Shown one piece after another: positions 1 to 12,600 of a stretch of 64,000 nucleotides of DNA (position 1 is the first letter of the stretch; each line of letters opens with the position of its first letter). The stretch lies in the NCBI RefSeq assembly GCF_000972845.2, contig NC_040016.1, positions 991,798-1,055,797 of the forward strand, in the 5' to 3' direction. The notes beneath the pieces were generated by a model. It made no database searches. It was not told the origin of the DNA and was given only the letters and a program-made list of their open reading frames with translations. The position numbers and the translations under genes were made by a program. The DNA comes from Larimichthys crocea (Eukaryota; Chordata; Actinopteri; Sciaenidae).

Positions 1-27
1 ATTTATTCCGATTTTTTTTTGCTATTC

Positions 28-62
28 GTGTGTGTGTGCATTGCTGTGTGTGTGTGTGTGTG
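28..62. repeat. (TG)n microsatellite, interrupted
   Basis: Two TG runs are separated by a short interruption at about 39-43. It is a simple repeat with no coding meaning. Confidence 0.9.
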
Positions 63-204
63 GTGGGCTCAAGAGAGAGAAAAGAGAGGGATAAACAAAA
101 GTGAGAGTAGAGGAAGAGAGACAGAGCCTCGATATGATGAAATGAATGCCAGGGAGAAACAGTTCAGACCCACCAGATGGTTACTATAGCAACCACATCC
201 CTGG

Positions 205-283
<79 letters not shown>
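205..283. repeat. Compound microsatellite (TC)n-(AC)n-(TC)n
   Basis: A run of TC dinucleotides switches to AC and back to TC with almost no interruption. Predicted peptides over it are only alternating Ser-Leu or Arg-Glu and are artefacts. Such compound tracts are usually highly length-polymorphic. Confidence 0.93.
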
Positions 284-287
<4 letters not shown>

Positions 288-1089
288 AGTTGCTTTGTTG
301 CTGCTTTAAGTCTGTGGAGGGAAACCAACGGCTGTGAGAGACAGCTTTTTACATTTTGGTGCAGTGGCATCATAAAGCCTCATAACCAACTTTACATCTT
401 TACATACCTGTGTAGTCACTTGTACAAATTCAGCATGATGTTATTTATTGCCTCCTGGCTGGCGTTGTTAACAGCCAATGTCTGTCACAACGCTAACTGA
501 TGCAGTGGTTTGCCTCCCGTTGAACAATTCCCTGCAAAAGCGTATGGTATGTTTAAGTGTGTGCATTACAGCGCAGTGCACCAATGCAGGGTCATGAACA
601 GTTCAAGGAAACAGGTCTCTTGTGACTTTAACAAATGCCATGTTTTACCTTTGACCCTGCTTTACCCACAGACATATACTGTACATGCAAATGTGTAGGG
701 CTTGTGTCGCAAACTGTGCAACGCTGTAAACATTGCAGACAGATTGAAATGCTATAAGCGTTCTCCTCAAACTCAGCAGCAGTGCGCTACAGTTTCATAC
801 ACGGAATGGGTATCGGATGTCTCCATCGAGATCGTATTCACCACTGCAACGAGCAAAATCCCTATTAAAAAACACACACATATGCATGTTCACAAATGCA
901 GCCTGGCACCATGCGTGCACAGCCTGCATACACTCACACACACACAGACACCAGCCGGGGAAATATCCAAACTGGGATGCACAACAAAGGGAAGAGCTTG
1001 TGGGCCCCCCAGCTAATCTCATGCATGGAGATCATTTTCAAAACAGAACAAAATGGTGGGCCATCTCTCGGTAGCAGAGTGGGTCTCCG

Positions 1090-1300
1090 CAGGGCCCCCG
1101 GGGCGGGATGGCATGTAACTGTGTACGCGTGCCTCCTGAATAAAAGATGCTGACCTAGATGGAAATCCGCCATTGGTCACTTAATTTGTCCTACATGCGT
1201 GATTGGCTCGTGCCCAAACGTACAATATAGCTGCTGTCCAATAGCCCGAGAGTGGAGGTGGTCATGTGTGCAAAATCTCGCTAAAATGGCGCAAACTATA
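1090..1300. promoter_or_regulatory. Promoter-like cluster: GC box, three CCAAT boxes, YY1-like site
   Basis: A GC box (ggggcggg) lies at about 1100-1107. ATTGG, which is CCAAT on the minus strand, occurs at 1172-1176 and 1202-1206. CCAAT on the plus strand is at 1238-1242. The boxes are 30 and 36 bp apart, close to the helical spacing seen in NF-Y-driven promoters. An AAAATGGCG sequence like a YY1 site is at about 1284-1292. No downstream gene is visible inside the window, so the cluster may drive a leftward transcript off the window edge, a non-coding RNA, or be part of a repeat. Promoter activity is inference. Confidence 0.4.
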
Positions 1301-1324
1301 TCTCTCTATAGGTTTGCACAAAAC

Positions 1325-1325
<1 letters not shown>

Positions 1326-1361
<36 letters not shown>
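1326..1361. repeat. (AT)n microsatellite
   Basis: An uninterrupted AT run lies just downstream of the CCAAT cluster, followed by degenerate ATA-rich sequence to about 1385. Confidence 0.93.
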
Positions 1362-1366
<5 letters not shown>

Positions 1367-1494
1367 ATATATAGATAATAAGATATTGCTAATGTATCAC
1401 ACTTGTATCATTTTTCACTAGCCGAACAATTTGTCCTCCATATCGGAGTCAGCAGTGTAAATGTTGATCTCCTAGTGCTCCTTTAAAAAGTTTC

Positions 1495-1576
1495 ATTTTT
1501 CACCTGCGGGGCTCTTTATTCTGCATACATTTTCAATTTTTCACCTGCGGGGCTCTTTATTCTGCATACATTTTCA
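1495..1576 (+). repeat. Perfect 41-bp direct tandem duplication
   Basis: Positions 1495-1535 and 1536-1576 are identical over 41 bp and directly adjacent. Each unit begins 'atttttcacctgcggggc' and ends 'catacattttca'. The lack of any mismatch points to a recent duplication or an assembly artefact. There is no sign of further copies. Confidence 0.93.
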
Positions 1577-4500
1577 AAGACAGACTCTTTCTCCATCATC
1601 ATCAACTAACATTACACAGCTCACTGATGCGGACTGGATTCATGCAATGTGCCAGTGCCGGACCACGTGGGACTAAACATAGTACATATGTCTGCAGGTC
1701 TGTGAGCATGAATGAGCCCGACTGAAAGGGTGTTTTGTATCAACATTGTACTGAGCCCTTCTACATTATTGATATGCAATTTGACTGCCCGCCATTAATA
1801 AATTATTAAGGAATTGAAAATTGTTGAGCCGGGGCTTGACAGCCTTGAAGCTCTTTGGCCCCGGTAGATGAATGAACATGGCTGCATGATTGTCAATGAC
1901 TGTTGAACTCCAAACTGTGTGAGCGAGATGAAAAGTCTGCTTAATCTTTTTTCAGGTTTTTTAAAGGACTCAAGGCTATTTAGCCCCCACCTCATGTTAT
2001 GTAATAATCCAGCTGTTTATTGAGTGTATTGGTTGGGTTTAGTGAGAGCTTGGTCTCCCCTGGAGAAAGGAGGGATGCAGAATCCAGATGCTCGTAGTTG
2101 CCTGGCCAATCTCAGGACTGAAACTGTGCTCAATCCTGGAGGCTCAGCCTGAGTCTCACCTCTTATTCTTCCCACATCTTAATGATAAATACAATCCCAT
2201 AAACTCTTTGGTATCATTCACTTGAAATGTTTAGAGTACTGTTATGGAATTTTCTGTCCTTAGGTTACACGGGGTCATGCACAGGCCCTGAGGTCTTCAG
2301 CAGTAGTAGTTGTCTGGCTTTATTTGAGAACAACAGGTGCCAGCCTATCTCAACACTGTGGTGACCAGGGTCAAAGGAACCTAATGTTGTCTTCCTGGGC
2401 ATAATAGATAGCTTGCCGTTGACATAAAAACATTCTCTTTGACTAGTTTTGGGTGTATAGTATTTGTGGTGTTATCTTGAGGTTTAAAGTCTGACCACCA
2501 GCATGAGTTGGGCAGAATGTGAGACCGACTCAGGCACTTCTGATTAACTTTGAGAGTGTCTCTAATTCTCCTTGGCATAGTGTCAATAAATAATACAGCA
2601 TAAGACATCAGAGGCTCCTGAACACTTTATTCCCCCTGACCTTACCATTAACCATTGAGTTCAGCAATTTCTCCACAACAAAGACCACAGTGAAATGGTA
2701 GAGCAACAGGTACAGAAGTATAAGTCCCCAGAGTGCAAATCAACGGCATGTTTTACTACACTAAGTACTATTGCATGCCAATGTGAATTTTACAATTTGT
2801 ATCCATCTTTTTGGTTCATTTATGCACACACATAAATGTACACAGAGTTAACACAACAGATTGGCCTTTCTCTCTGATGCATTAAGTGCAGTGCACCATC
2901 TTTAAGTATAATGTGAGGCATGTTTACACATATTAGCATATGTGAATGCAGTGATCTACCCCATGCACCAGCTGTACACTCACAAATAAGGACTAATCTA
3001 TCAAATTAATGCCATGAATTTCTTCACTGTAATAAAACCTACATTGAACACTACAGCACATCTTAACCCAAGTATACCCATGTGTGAAAAGACACACATA
3101 ACTCAAAATTATGATGCAGTAAGCTTGGACCTTTACTCTCATCTTTGCATTAACTGGCCCTAATATGCCTTCAGGGCAGAATGACAGTTGTGGATTGAGG
3201 TTTGGTTTGGTCTGGTTTGTGTGTTGACCGTAGTGAAGGTTCATAGTGAAGAATTAGCGTAAAATTATGTGGATGGATGTATTATCAAGTGTGTACATTC
3301 AGCATTTCCCAATATTTACTGTATCATTTGATGCAGTCCCTCTCACAATCCCATATTACAACCCACAATGATATTTTTTAATGGCTTTTATACATTTTTG
3401 TAATTTTAAGATCCAGGACAGTGAACATGGACAGTGAAATATTCAAATCCCAAGTTACATGATTTTATGGCAGCAGTATTTATTCCATCAAATAGATTAT
3501 ATTTTTTTGTAATTTGTGCAACATTTTAAACACATTCAAACATATTTTTGATTGTCTGTATCTTAGTAAATTTTTGGGGAAAAAAGACCACTACATGTTG
3601 AAGGGTTAAAATTGAATTATCCATGACAATGTGAATAAAAAAACATAATAATAAAAGGTAATGTAATCAGGAACAACATTATATTTTGGATCAGGTTGAT
3701 GTTAAAATGTTAAAATATTTTACTGTTCTGAGTATCTTTTATTTCATTAAACACACAGTATTTGTAAAACAGTCAGGTCTGTATTATAAAGGCTGGAGCT
3801 CTGACTCTGACAACAGCAAGCTGTTTCCATCCACATTGAAATTCCTAGGTGATGTCCACTCTGCACTATCAGCCTCTCTGGCTAAGCCTCAGGAATACCA
3901 ACCAGCTGTCAGCCCCTGACTCTCTAACTCTGCCTCTCTACTTCTCACTACCTCTCACACCATCTCACTTTCTTTTTCTCTCTCTTTCTCTGTGTCTCTC
4001 TCTTGTTGACAGAAAACAAGTGCTGCATCACCATTTTAATTCTGGCGTGGGTGTGCAGGTTGCTTTTTTTTCCTTGCTAGAAATGCATGGAGCAAGCAGT
4101 GAGGAGCCGGCACAGAGTGAAGGATCAGGGGTATGAATCTTAATGACTTCTACCAGAAGAAATTGGGGAGAAGAGGTCTGGTGAGAATCCACCCTTAATC
4201 TCTCTCTCTCCCCCTCTGCTTGTCTCTCTCACACCTATATGGATCCGTGCATGCAGCTTGTCTGTGTTTACAGGATTTGTCTCCCTTTGATTCGGATTAA
4301 TTAGTTGATGGTTTACCTAGTTTGGTGTGGAAGAACTTGACTGTCCTGCACAGACTCCTGACCTCAGTCCCATCAACACCTTGGCATGGGATGAATGCCA
4401 AGAGTTAGATATGATTGTTGATTAGCGTTTTCATCAAAATTAATCTGCCTATTATTTTCTTAATTAATCGTAAAGTGAATCGTAAATAGTGAAAAATGTC

Positions 4501-7059
4501 TGTTTTAATTTCCCATAGCTTAAGTTAACGTCTTTAGATATCTTATTTTGTCCAACTATCTGTCCAACTGAGTCAGTTTCTGTCAGTCAACAATCAGACT
4601 AACCATTGCAGCTAATCTCCATGTGATTTTTCAGATGTTCAGATGTTTCATGAGAAAATAAATTTCCCTACAACTACAACAATTCTAAGCTAAGTTAACC
4701 ATGACACAGTATTTAAATAACATATTCTTCATGTCATGCTTTTCCTTCATCCTCTTTTTGCTGCTATATTAAACAATGGATCAAATGACTGTGTTATGTG
4801 AAAGTTGTCACTCATAGTGACAAACCCACATAACAAACACCTAACTCTGCTCTTCCCCTCGGTTTCATGGAGATTTAGGGTCTTTCAAGTCATTGTTTTT
4901 GTTTTATGGCCCGCAACAAAGTTAGAAGCTAGACTTTGGACATAGTGGAGCATTTAGCTGCTAAAAAAATGATTTATTTTCAGATGTTTGTGAAAAAAAG
5001 TGAATATTGGACAATTCTTCCAGCTTTAAATAAATGATATTTTTGCTATAGTCTACTGGATATGTAAAAAGGCAGCTCTTTGCTAGCACATTAGCTATAA
5101 TTACTTTTTAATACCATTCCAAATATGCTTGCAATTGTGCACCTGCCCACCAGTTGTCACTAGAAATCTCACCTCATACACCTCGTGAATATAGCCGCAT
5201 CCATTTGTTCCCGGACCATCAGTTCCTGAGTTATCTAAGCCTTGCTATCTTTTGATTGGTTCTGCATGTCTGTACTTGTTATATCTTCATGACTGCCGGT
5301 TGTCTGCTGTCTGCCTGTATTGTATCCCATATTGAAAGGATTACCTTCTCTTTGTCGACTTTGAGTCGACATGAGTGTCATGTGACCAAGACTAACAGTT
5401 TCACTCCACCTTTTCTGTCTCTTCAGTCGGCATTTGACCGTAACATCTAATCGTATATCTAATCTGAACCACCTGGTGCTGTGGTTGGTGATCACAAAGT
5501 ATAAAAAAAAGGGCCATAATTACATCTCATTATCTCTTAGAAGTCAATTCTATTCTATATTTATGCAGTCTTTCACAATAAAGTGAACCAGTCAGACACA
5601 CCTGGCACACACTGGTGAACTGCTTGTTCACCCTTTCACATATAAAACCTGCCTTGAGGCATCACATGAATGATTGAATGAACAGCTTAATATTTTAATT
5701 TTTGTGTCAGAATTAAAATGGACCATTCCACATGGGATTACGTGTCATATGGTAACAGCTGATATTCATGTTCCAAAGAATTGCTGTATACCATACTAAA
5801 ATAAATGTATTAAACATAATTTTTGCTCCACTCCTTGCATTGTCCAGATCTATCTTTTCATCAACTGACTCTTAATGGATCCCGACAAAAACAAAAGTCA
5901 GTCATCAACACCAACATAATGTCGAGTTTCCAGATGAAGTAATGCCTCAGCTGAGAACAACTAACTACACCCTGCATACAAAAAATGACAAACTGGGACT
6001 CAAAGGTTTAGATTTCATCCTCTCTACCTAGTATTCTGCCTGTATTCTCGTCTAACAACGTTCTTGCTTTCTTATTGCAGCAGTGTTTATTTTTAACTGA
6101 AGGCAGATCATCTTTTAACTGAAGAACACAGGTTCAAGCTCCTGTACACCCTGCTGAAGTGTTACTTTATAAATGTATGGAGAGTATAAGAGACCATGCT
6201 GCCTACATAAACCGTGACATACTGTGTATTTATGAGCATGGAGTAATGTTTGAGCGATCTACATTATGTATTCGTGGGCTGAGTGTTTACCTTTCTTCAG
6301 ATTGTTCACACAGAAAACCAATTTCTACCTCGACCATTCTCCTTTGATATCCTTTCTGTCATATTCAGTGGTTGAAATGAGTCCTTATGTGGCAATACAA
6401 AGTCCTTCTCTCTGTCTCTTCCAAATTCTCTGGAGACCTCAAGCCTTACTTGTACTCTTTCAGTTGCCATGGATACCTCCAGCAAGGCAGCTGATTGGAG
6501 GCAACAATAAACTCAGCTCTTTCAATCCTTTGACAAATTTGTCTCCAAACTGATCTAAGAGACTCTCGCACATGCTGACACACACCCACTGATGTATGAA
6601 CACACATACATGCAGTTAAATTCGGACTGACACACACAGTGACGTTGACCATTGGATGACAGCGGAACAGAGATCAATGTAATCTCCTTCAGCACAGTCC
6701 AAAGCCACTGTCATCGCCTATCTATCTGTCTATCTATCCCAGTGGAACAGGGGAATGTGTGAAATCAATTCTGCATTCATTTAAGGAGCAGCCAGCCATA
6801 GCGGCTTGGCTCCAGAGGTGACCCCGAGTGCTCTCACACGGTCCTTAGTGGAGGCCCGCTCTGGTTAATAGCCTGGTTTCCACTAGAGCATCAAACTGGG
6901 ATAACTATGCTGCAGCACTATTCCTAACTGTGCCAACACAGGAAAGGGTTCATGTGTCATGACTGAAAGATTGGTCTATTGAACTGTTTCAGATGAAGAG
7001 AAGAACTCTGTTATGTACTCTGCTGTTATGTACAGCTCACATAAAAGAATAGTTCAACA

Positions 7060-7728
7060 CGATGAGAAAAACACAGATTGACTTCTTTGCCCAGAATTAA
7101 AGCAACATTATATAAAAATGTAGATTTTTGTGTGTTTCAGAGTGCAACATCACTGTGGTAAATATCGACTGTTGTACATTTGAATTTGTCATGATTATAT
7201 TATTTATGATCAAAAATTCGCCAGTTGACAACTTCGCTAACACCAGTCATAGCAGCCAGCTAATATTACTTAGTAGTCCAACAGCAAGTAGCCCAGCTCT
7301 GTGTCCTGGACCTCAAAAACCAGGAGGACCAAACCAAAACGCCCGAGCTCACAGTCTGAGTAGCCTGGCTAACAAACTGAACTAACATTAGCTAACAGCA
7401 GCTTTAATTCACAGCAGTTTACTGTCTACCAGGAAACTCTGACAATAACGAGAACTGATGCAGCGCAGCATCAGGGGGAAAACCAGAAAACATTTCCTCC
7501 TTAAAATATGATCCAGTTTCACCAAAATATTAGTTGGTGATGTGTGACTTGTGATGAAATGATTTACATTTTGTGGTTGAATGTACCCGGAACACAAATG
7601 TTACAAAACAGGTGTATGTGCTGAGTGGGGATGAGTGAGGCACCATTCATCTGATTACTTGTCAGAGTAGCAAAAACATTAAAAATATGTTTTTTTTTAT
7701 GGTAGAAAAGTTACACAATGGGGCTTTA
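7060..7728. mobile_element. Probable non-autonomous dispersed repeat (MITE-like)
   Basis: The segment reads like a common fish interspersed element. It begins around 'aattaaagcaacattatata' and ends near 'gttacacaatggggctttaa', with 'gttagctaacagcagc' type runs inside. It has no coding capacity. Ends are approximate because I could not confirm terminal inverted repeats or a target-site duplication. Recognition rests on remembered fish repeat sequences, not on a database search. Confidence 0.35.
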
Positions 7729-8720
7729 AATGAGATGATCAATATCACTCTCATGTCTGTACTGTAAATATGCTGTCTTAGCTTAGTATAAACACGGAAG
7801 GAGGAACCTGGCTCTATTGTAGGTTAACAAAATCTGCCAACCAACACCTCCATAATATAATGCATATAAACCAGCCATAGTCCTGATTAGTCCTACTTGG
7901 CTCTTATAGAAAGGTAGCTCATGCAGAATACAGGGATCACTGGCACTAATGATGCATCTGATCCACAAATATTTTAGAATCCAACAACACATTTTAAAAA
8001 ACAGATTTATTGAATGGTACATTCCTGCTTCAATAGCTTCCAGACTTGTATCTATAAAACGTGTACATTATGACTTAATGACTTTAGGCTGAAAGCTAAA
8101 AGTCAGAAATACTGTTGAAAAACTGCAATGATTTGCACTTTCAAAGGGTGTTTTTCCACATGGGATCAAGTTTCTCTCACTGAGTACTGGTTGTCACTGT
8201 TGAATGATGATGATACACTGGTTGCGTCACAGAAGTTCATTCGAGGTTCCGGGTTTCTTAATTTGGTGGTCTTGATATTTGGTCTTGATGTTTCCCACCT
8301 CATTATTTTAGTAAGGCTGTTAATGAAAGTCATTCTAAATAAGTTTTTACAACAACGATTCTTGAGAACATGACAAAATAACCCCAGACTGTTTGCAGGC
8401 TGAAATATTTCTGGTATTCTAACTAGACTATAGCACAGCGCCTTTCAGACAGGGACTAAGATAAAAAAATAAGAAAAAAGAAAAAAGCTGGAGCCACTTT
8501 AGTGCCTTTACATATCCAATTTACATTGTGATTTAATGCATATTAACAATCAAATTAGTAATAAATCTACAAACTCATTTACACACAGTGAACCAGGGGT
8601 CTTTAGGCCCTTTAAGGCTCTGCGGTCTTGGGGCAATTTCCATTGTTTCCTCATTTGGTAATCTATCCAATCTGTCAAGTCCCGTATTTGTATAATAAAT
8701 ACACAGATCTGCATCATCTT

Positions 8721-8779
<59 letters not shown>
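8721..8779. repeat. (TG)n microsatellite
   Basis: A long TG run with a single GCG interruption lies about 450 bp upstream of the ddx19 start codon. It is near enough to influence promoter chromatin, but no function is shown. Confidence 0.95.
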
Positions 8780-8780
<1 letters not shown>

Positions 8781-8841
8781 CATATTTTGCTATGCAGCAG
8801 TATGCACAGTACAGGAAGGGTGAGTTTATGCAGAACGTTTT

Positions 8842-8856
8842 GGCGCCACCTACAGG
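8842..8856 (-). promoter_or_regulatory. Candidate CTCF motif upstream of ddx19
   Basis: On the minus strand the 15-mer CCTGTAGGTGGCGCC matches the CTCF core (CCASYAGRKGGCRST) at 13 of 15 positions and keeps the central AGGTGGCG. It lies about 370 bp upstream of the ddx19 ATG. Binding is inference. Confidence 0.35.
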
Positions 8857-8999
8857 CTCGACGTGATAATGTTTCTTGGGATTGAGCCTCCAATCTTTAC
8901 AAAAAAAAGTTTGAGTTAAGCTTTTAAAATGAACAAATGTATTTTTTTTTTGTCAACAATGTAATTTTAAGAGACAGCCACACTTCTAATCATTTTTGT

Positions 9000-9600
9000 A
9001 AGTCGTGTGGGAACTCTCAATAACCTCGGAACTATTATCGCATATAGCATTATTATGCATCCTACCCGGACATGTAAGCGGTTGCACAGGTGCCCAGACT
9101 CGGTCTCGGCACGCCATTGTGGGGAATAGTTACTTTCACATTATTTGACTCCTGACTTTGAGCTCGCTTGAGTCGAGTTATCCTTTGTGAAACAACAACA
9201 ACAAAAAGAAGAAACTGCTCCACAATGGCCACGGACTCCTGGGCGCAGGCGGTGGACGAGCAGGAAGCCGCGGCGGAATCGGTAAAGATGAACTTACGCA
9301 ACACGAGCTAACGTGTTGTTAGCTCGTGTGAACGATGCTGTGGCCTGCTCGGGGCACAATGTCGCTGCCACGCTTCGTGTCTAACATGCGGGCTTGCTCA
9401 GAGACACCGCTGCCGGTGAACAAACGGGCTCCTGTTTTAGTAATGTTCATAGTTTGAGCGATAAAGCAGCTGCCGGCGGAGCTAAGCGAGCTAGCCTGCG
9501 TGCTCTCTGAGTTAGTAGCTTTAGCATGTAGCCGGCTCGTGAAGGCTCAGCGCTGCGCTCGTGTCATATCAGGAGGCGCGTGCACTGTGGTTGGTGTTGA
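9000..9600 (+). promoter_or_regulatory. ddx19b: ddx19 promoter, 5' leader and CpG-rich first exon region
   Basis: CpG dinucleotides are clearly enriched from about 9220 to 9600 compared with the flanks, as expected for a housekeeping-gene start. I see no strong TATA box. A GCCATTGTGG element lies at about 9112, and the start codon context caATGGCC is YY1-like. The 5' leader just before the ATG is A-rich (repeated 'aacaacaac'). The transcription start is unknown but is likely within 9050-9200. Confidence 0.5.
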
Positions 9601-12600
9601 CTTGTGTAATAGCAACTTTGTAAACTCCCTCGTGTTCCCTCTCACAGATCGGCAACCTTCAAATCAAAGAGAAACGTGAGGAAAATGGTAAGTGCGATAA
9701 TAACAAACAGTCCAATCTAATGAAGTCACCTCAGAAATGTGTTGGATGTAAATGTTTTAATGTTGCAGGCACGACCTCAAACGCGACAGACTCCAGCAGT
9801 GCAGCTGCAAAGTCAGAAGCTGACGGAGACAGTAAGACCACAGATGACGATGACAAAGGTGAGCAGCTTGTTATTGACATGCCCTGAAAATATTCATCCT
9901 CTGAGGGGAAGATATGGATTTTTATTTCATTGCGATGCTCGCTCCTGTTTGTGCTGTAATAACTTGTTTCTTGTTTTTTTTTACAGAGGACAAAGCGGCA
10001 CAGTCATTGTTAAACAAGCTGATACGAAATAATCTCGTCAATAACACTAATCAAGTGGAAGTCCTTCAGAAGGATCCCAACTCTCCGCTCTACTCCGTCA
10101 AGTCCTTTGAAGAGTTACGACTGTAAGTGAATCTGGGCTGTAGTTTATTCATTTTTAATCAGTTGTCGGTCGTGCTTAATTCACACCTTATCAATGACAC
10201 ATTCATGCAGTCAGAAAGGATGTTTTGGAGCCAAGATTTTAAATTTTATTTGTTTTATTTCATGTTTTAAGGAATGACTTTTTTCTTTCTCTTCCTGCGT
10301 GCAGCAAACCACAGCTGCTTCAGGGTGTTTATGGCATGGGGTTCAACCGGCCATCCAAAATCCAGGAGACCGCCTTACCCATGATGCTGGCCGAACCGTG
10401 AGTATTATTGACACAAAGCGTTATGTCCCCTAAGACTCACTCATATATATCTCACCCTAAATAGTTTAGTATGTAGAACCATGAAGTTAATTATAACAAC
10501 ACCTCTTTTAATGAACTCTGAAGTGCAAAATTAGAGCAATAGCTCCTTGCACCACACACTTAATAAATACAACCGGTAACTATTTTACTGCCTTTGCTTG
10601 TGATCTAACGCCTCGTTTGTTCCAGTCCACAGAATCTGATTGCCCAGTCGCAGTCAGGAACAGGGAAAACAGCTGCCTTTGTCCTGGCCATGCTCAGTCA
10701 TGTAGACCCCAACAACAAATATCCCCAGGTTGGTTTTCACTTGTTTCATTGTTCTAGAAGATCAAATTGAAATCTTGAGTTTTAAAGGATGTTCAATATA
10801 CTGTTCTGACCTCCTCCTGTCTCTCACGATAATTATTATCCTTGATCATTTTATTTCAGTGATGAGTTTTTACAGTTTCATTTTTTCCCCTCTACCTCAT
10901 TTCTCTCCATCAGTGCCTCTGTGTGTCACCCACGTATGAACTGGCCCTTCAAACTGGCAAGGTAATCGAGCAGATGGGCAAACACTATCCTGAGGTCAGA
11001 CTAGTCTACGCCATCAGAGGAAATAAATGTAAGGCATCTCCACTCTCTACTATGCAACATCTGCACTACAGCAGATAATAAGAAATGTATTTCTGATGAC
11101 TTATTTATTAGTAAATTAAATTTAGTCTGGTATTTGAATCGTTCCTGTTGGTGCAGCTGTGAGATTGCTCTGTGTGTTGATGAGTGCTTGTTTCTCGTTT
11201 CAGTGCAGCGGGGCATGAAGCTGCAGGAACAGATAGTTATTGGCACACCTGGTACCATGCTGGACTGGTGTGCTAAATTCAAGTTCATAGACCCCAAGAA
11301 GATCAAGGTGTTTGTACTGGATGAGGCCGACGTCATGATCGCCACACAGGGCCACCAGGACCAGAGCATCCGCATCCAGAGGTCAGAACGAGCACCAACA
11401 TTGAACAGAACAATAAGACATTATCATCTTGATAAGCAGAGTTTGTGTCACTATCACATAACCAAATTTATTCTTGATTTGCATAACTTTACTATGAAGT
11501 CATGCTTTGCTAGGGCAGAGCATGACTCGCACACGGAACAAGCTGGAAAACTTCCATGATTTTCTTAAAGTGTGACAGTATTTTAGAAAGAGACCCAACA
11601 ACGTGGTGCTCTGTAAGCTCTGCCAATTGGAAATGGCTTATCACAGCAGTACAACTGCTGCACAAGCGAAGAAGCTTCCCAGAGCGCTCTATGAAGACAG
11701 CAGTTGACTTTTTATCCCCACCCAAACATGATATATCAGGAATGTTAACATGCAGAACGTGTTTCTGTTAGTAGTGAAAGTCACATAGCGTAACATGCCA
11801 TCATCCGTCCTCTGTTGTTATTTAGGCGTTTTAGATTTTGTGTTTACTTTAACAGCAACAGATGAATGAGTAAATGGCTTAAATTTAAATAATTGAAAAA
11901 ATAATCAGCAGAAAATAATGCATTTCTGGATGAAATTCACATAAATTATTGTTCATCTTGTAAGTTTAATTTACTCGAGCTTCTGTTTGACCACTGTGAC
12001 TTTTCTCTTCTCTGCGACAGGATGCTGCCCAAAAACTGCCAGATGTTGCTGTTCTCTGCCACGTTTGAAGAGACCGTGTGGAACTTTGCCCAGCGCATCG
12101 TGCCTGACCCCAACATCATCAAGCTGAAGCGAGAAGAGGAGACGCTGGACACCATCAAGCAGTACTATGTGTTGTGCAACAGCAGGGAGGAGAAGTTCCA
12201 AGCCCTCTGTAACGTCTACGGAGCCATCACCATCGCCCAGGCCATGATCTTCTGCCATGTGAGTTTGTTCACTTCATGTTTACATACATGATCTGTATTA
12301 AAAACGACGATTCACATACAAAGTTTGTCTTCTGTGACCCCTTTTTAAATTTAAACCAAAGAACCTGGCTGCATTGGCTGACTAACTGGATTAGTCCACT
12401 GTTTATTTTGCCAACCCTTTCAGCACAGGACCTTCCTGTAAATCAGCTAGTGTCGCCAAGTTTTGTTTTCACGTTTGGTTACATCAGCACCCGATGGTGA
12501 CGCAATTAACAGCACCTTCCTCTCTATTCTTCAGACAAGGAAAACTGCAGGCTGGCTGGCAGGGGAGCTGTCCAGAGAAGGTCACCAGGTGGCGCTGCTC

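Larger units (their letters stand above)
1..9000. other. Intergenic region left of ddx19, no supported gene
   Basis: I find no convincing exon in this 9-kb stretch. The open frames are short, start-poor or made of dinucleotide repeats, and none shows a recognisable domain. It holds compound microsatellites near the left edge and at 8.72-8.78 kb, a promoter-like CCAAT cluster at 1.09-1.30 kb, a 41-bp tandem duplication at 1.5 kb, and a probable dispersed repeat at 7.06-7.73 kb. A weaker repeat-like stretch lies at about 4.88-5.05 kb; its 'gcatttagctgctaaa' segment resembles the element at 20.2-20.7 kb. Distal enhancers cannot be excluded because conservation cannot be tested from one sequence. 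Confidence 0.6.

Noticed and set aside
164..500. Ser-Leu or Arg-Glu repeat proteins near the left edge
   Set aside because: They are translations of the (TC)n/(AC)n microsatellite.
4085..4136. Possible short exon ending in a gtatga donor
   Set aside because: There is no conserved peptide, no partner exon and no gene in the neighbourhood.
9800..9858. Asp-Asp-Asp-Asp-Lys in ddx19 (residues 58-62) as an enteropeptidase-type site
   Set aside because: It lies in the divergent acidic N-terminal linker of an intracellular protein; a chance match without biological meaning.
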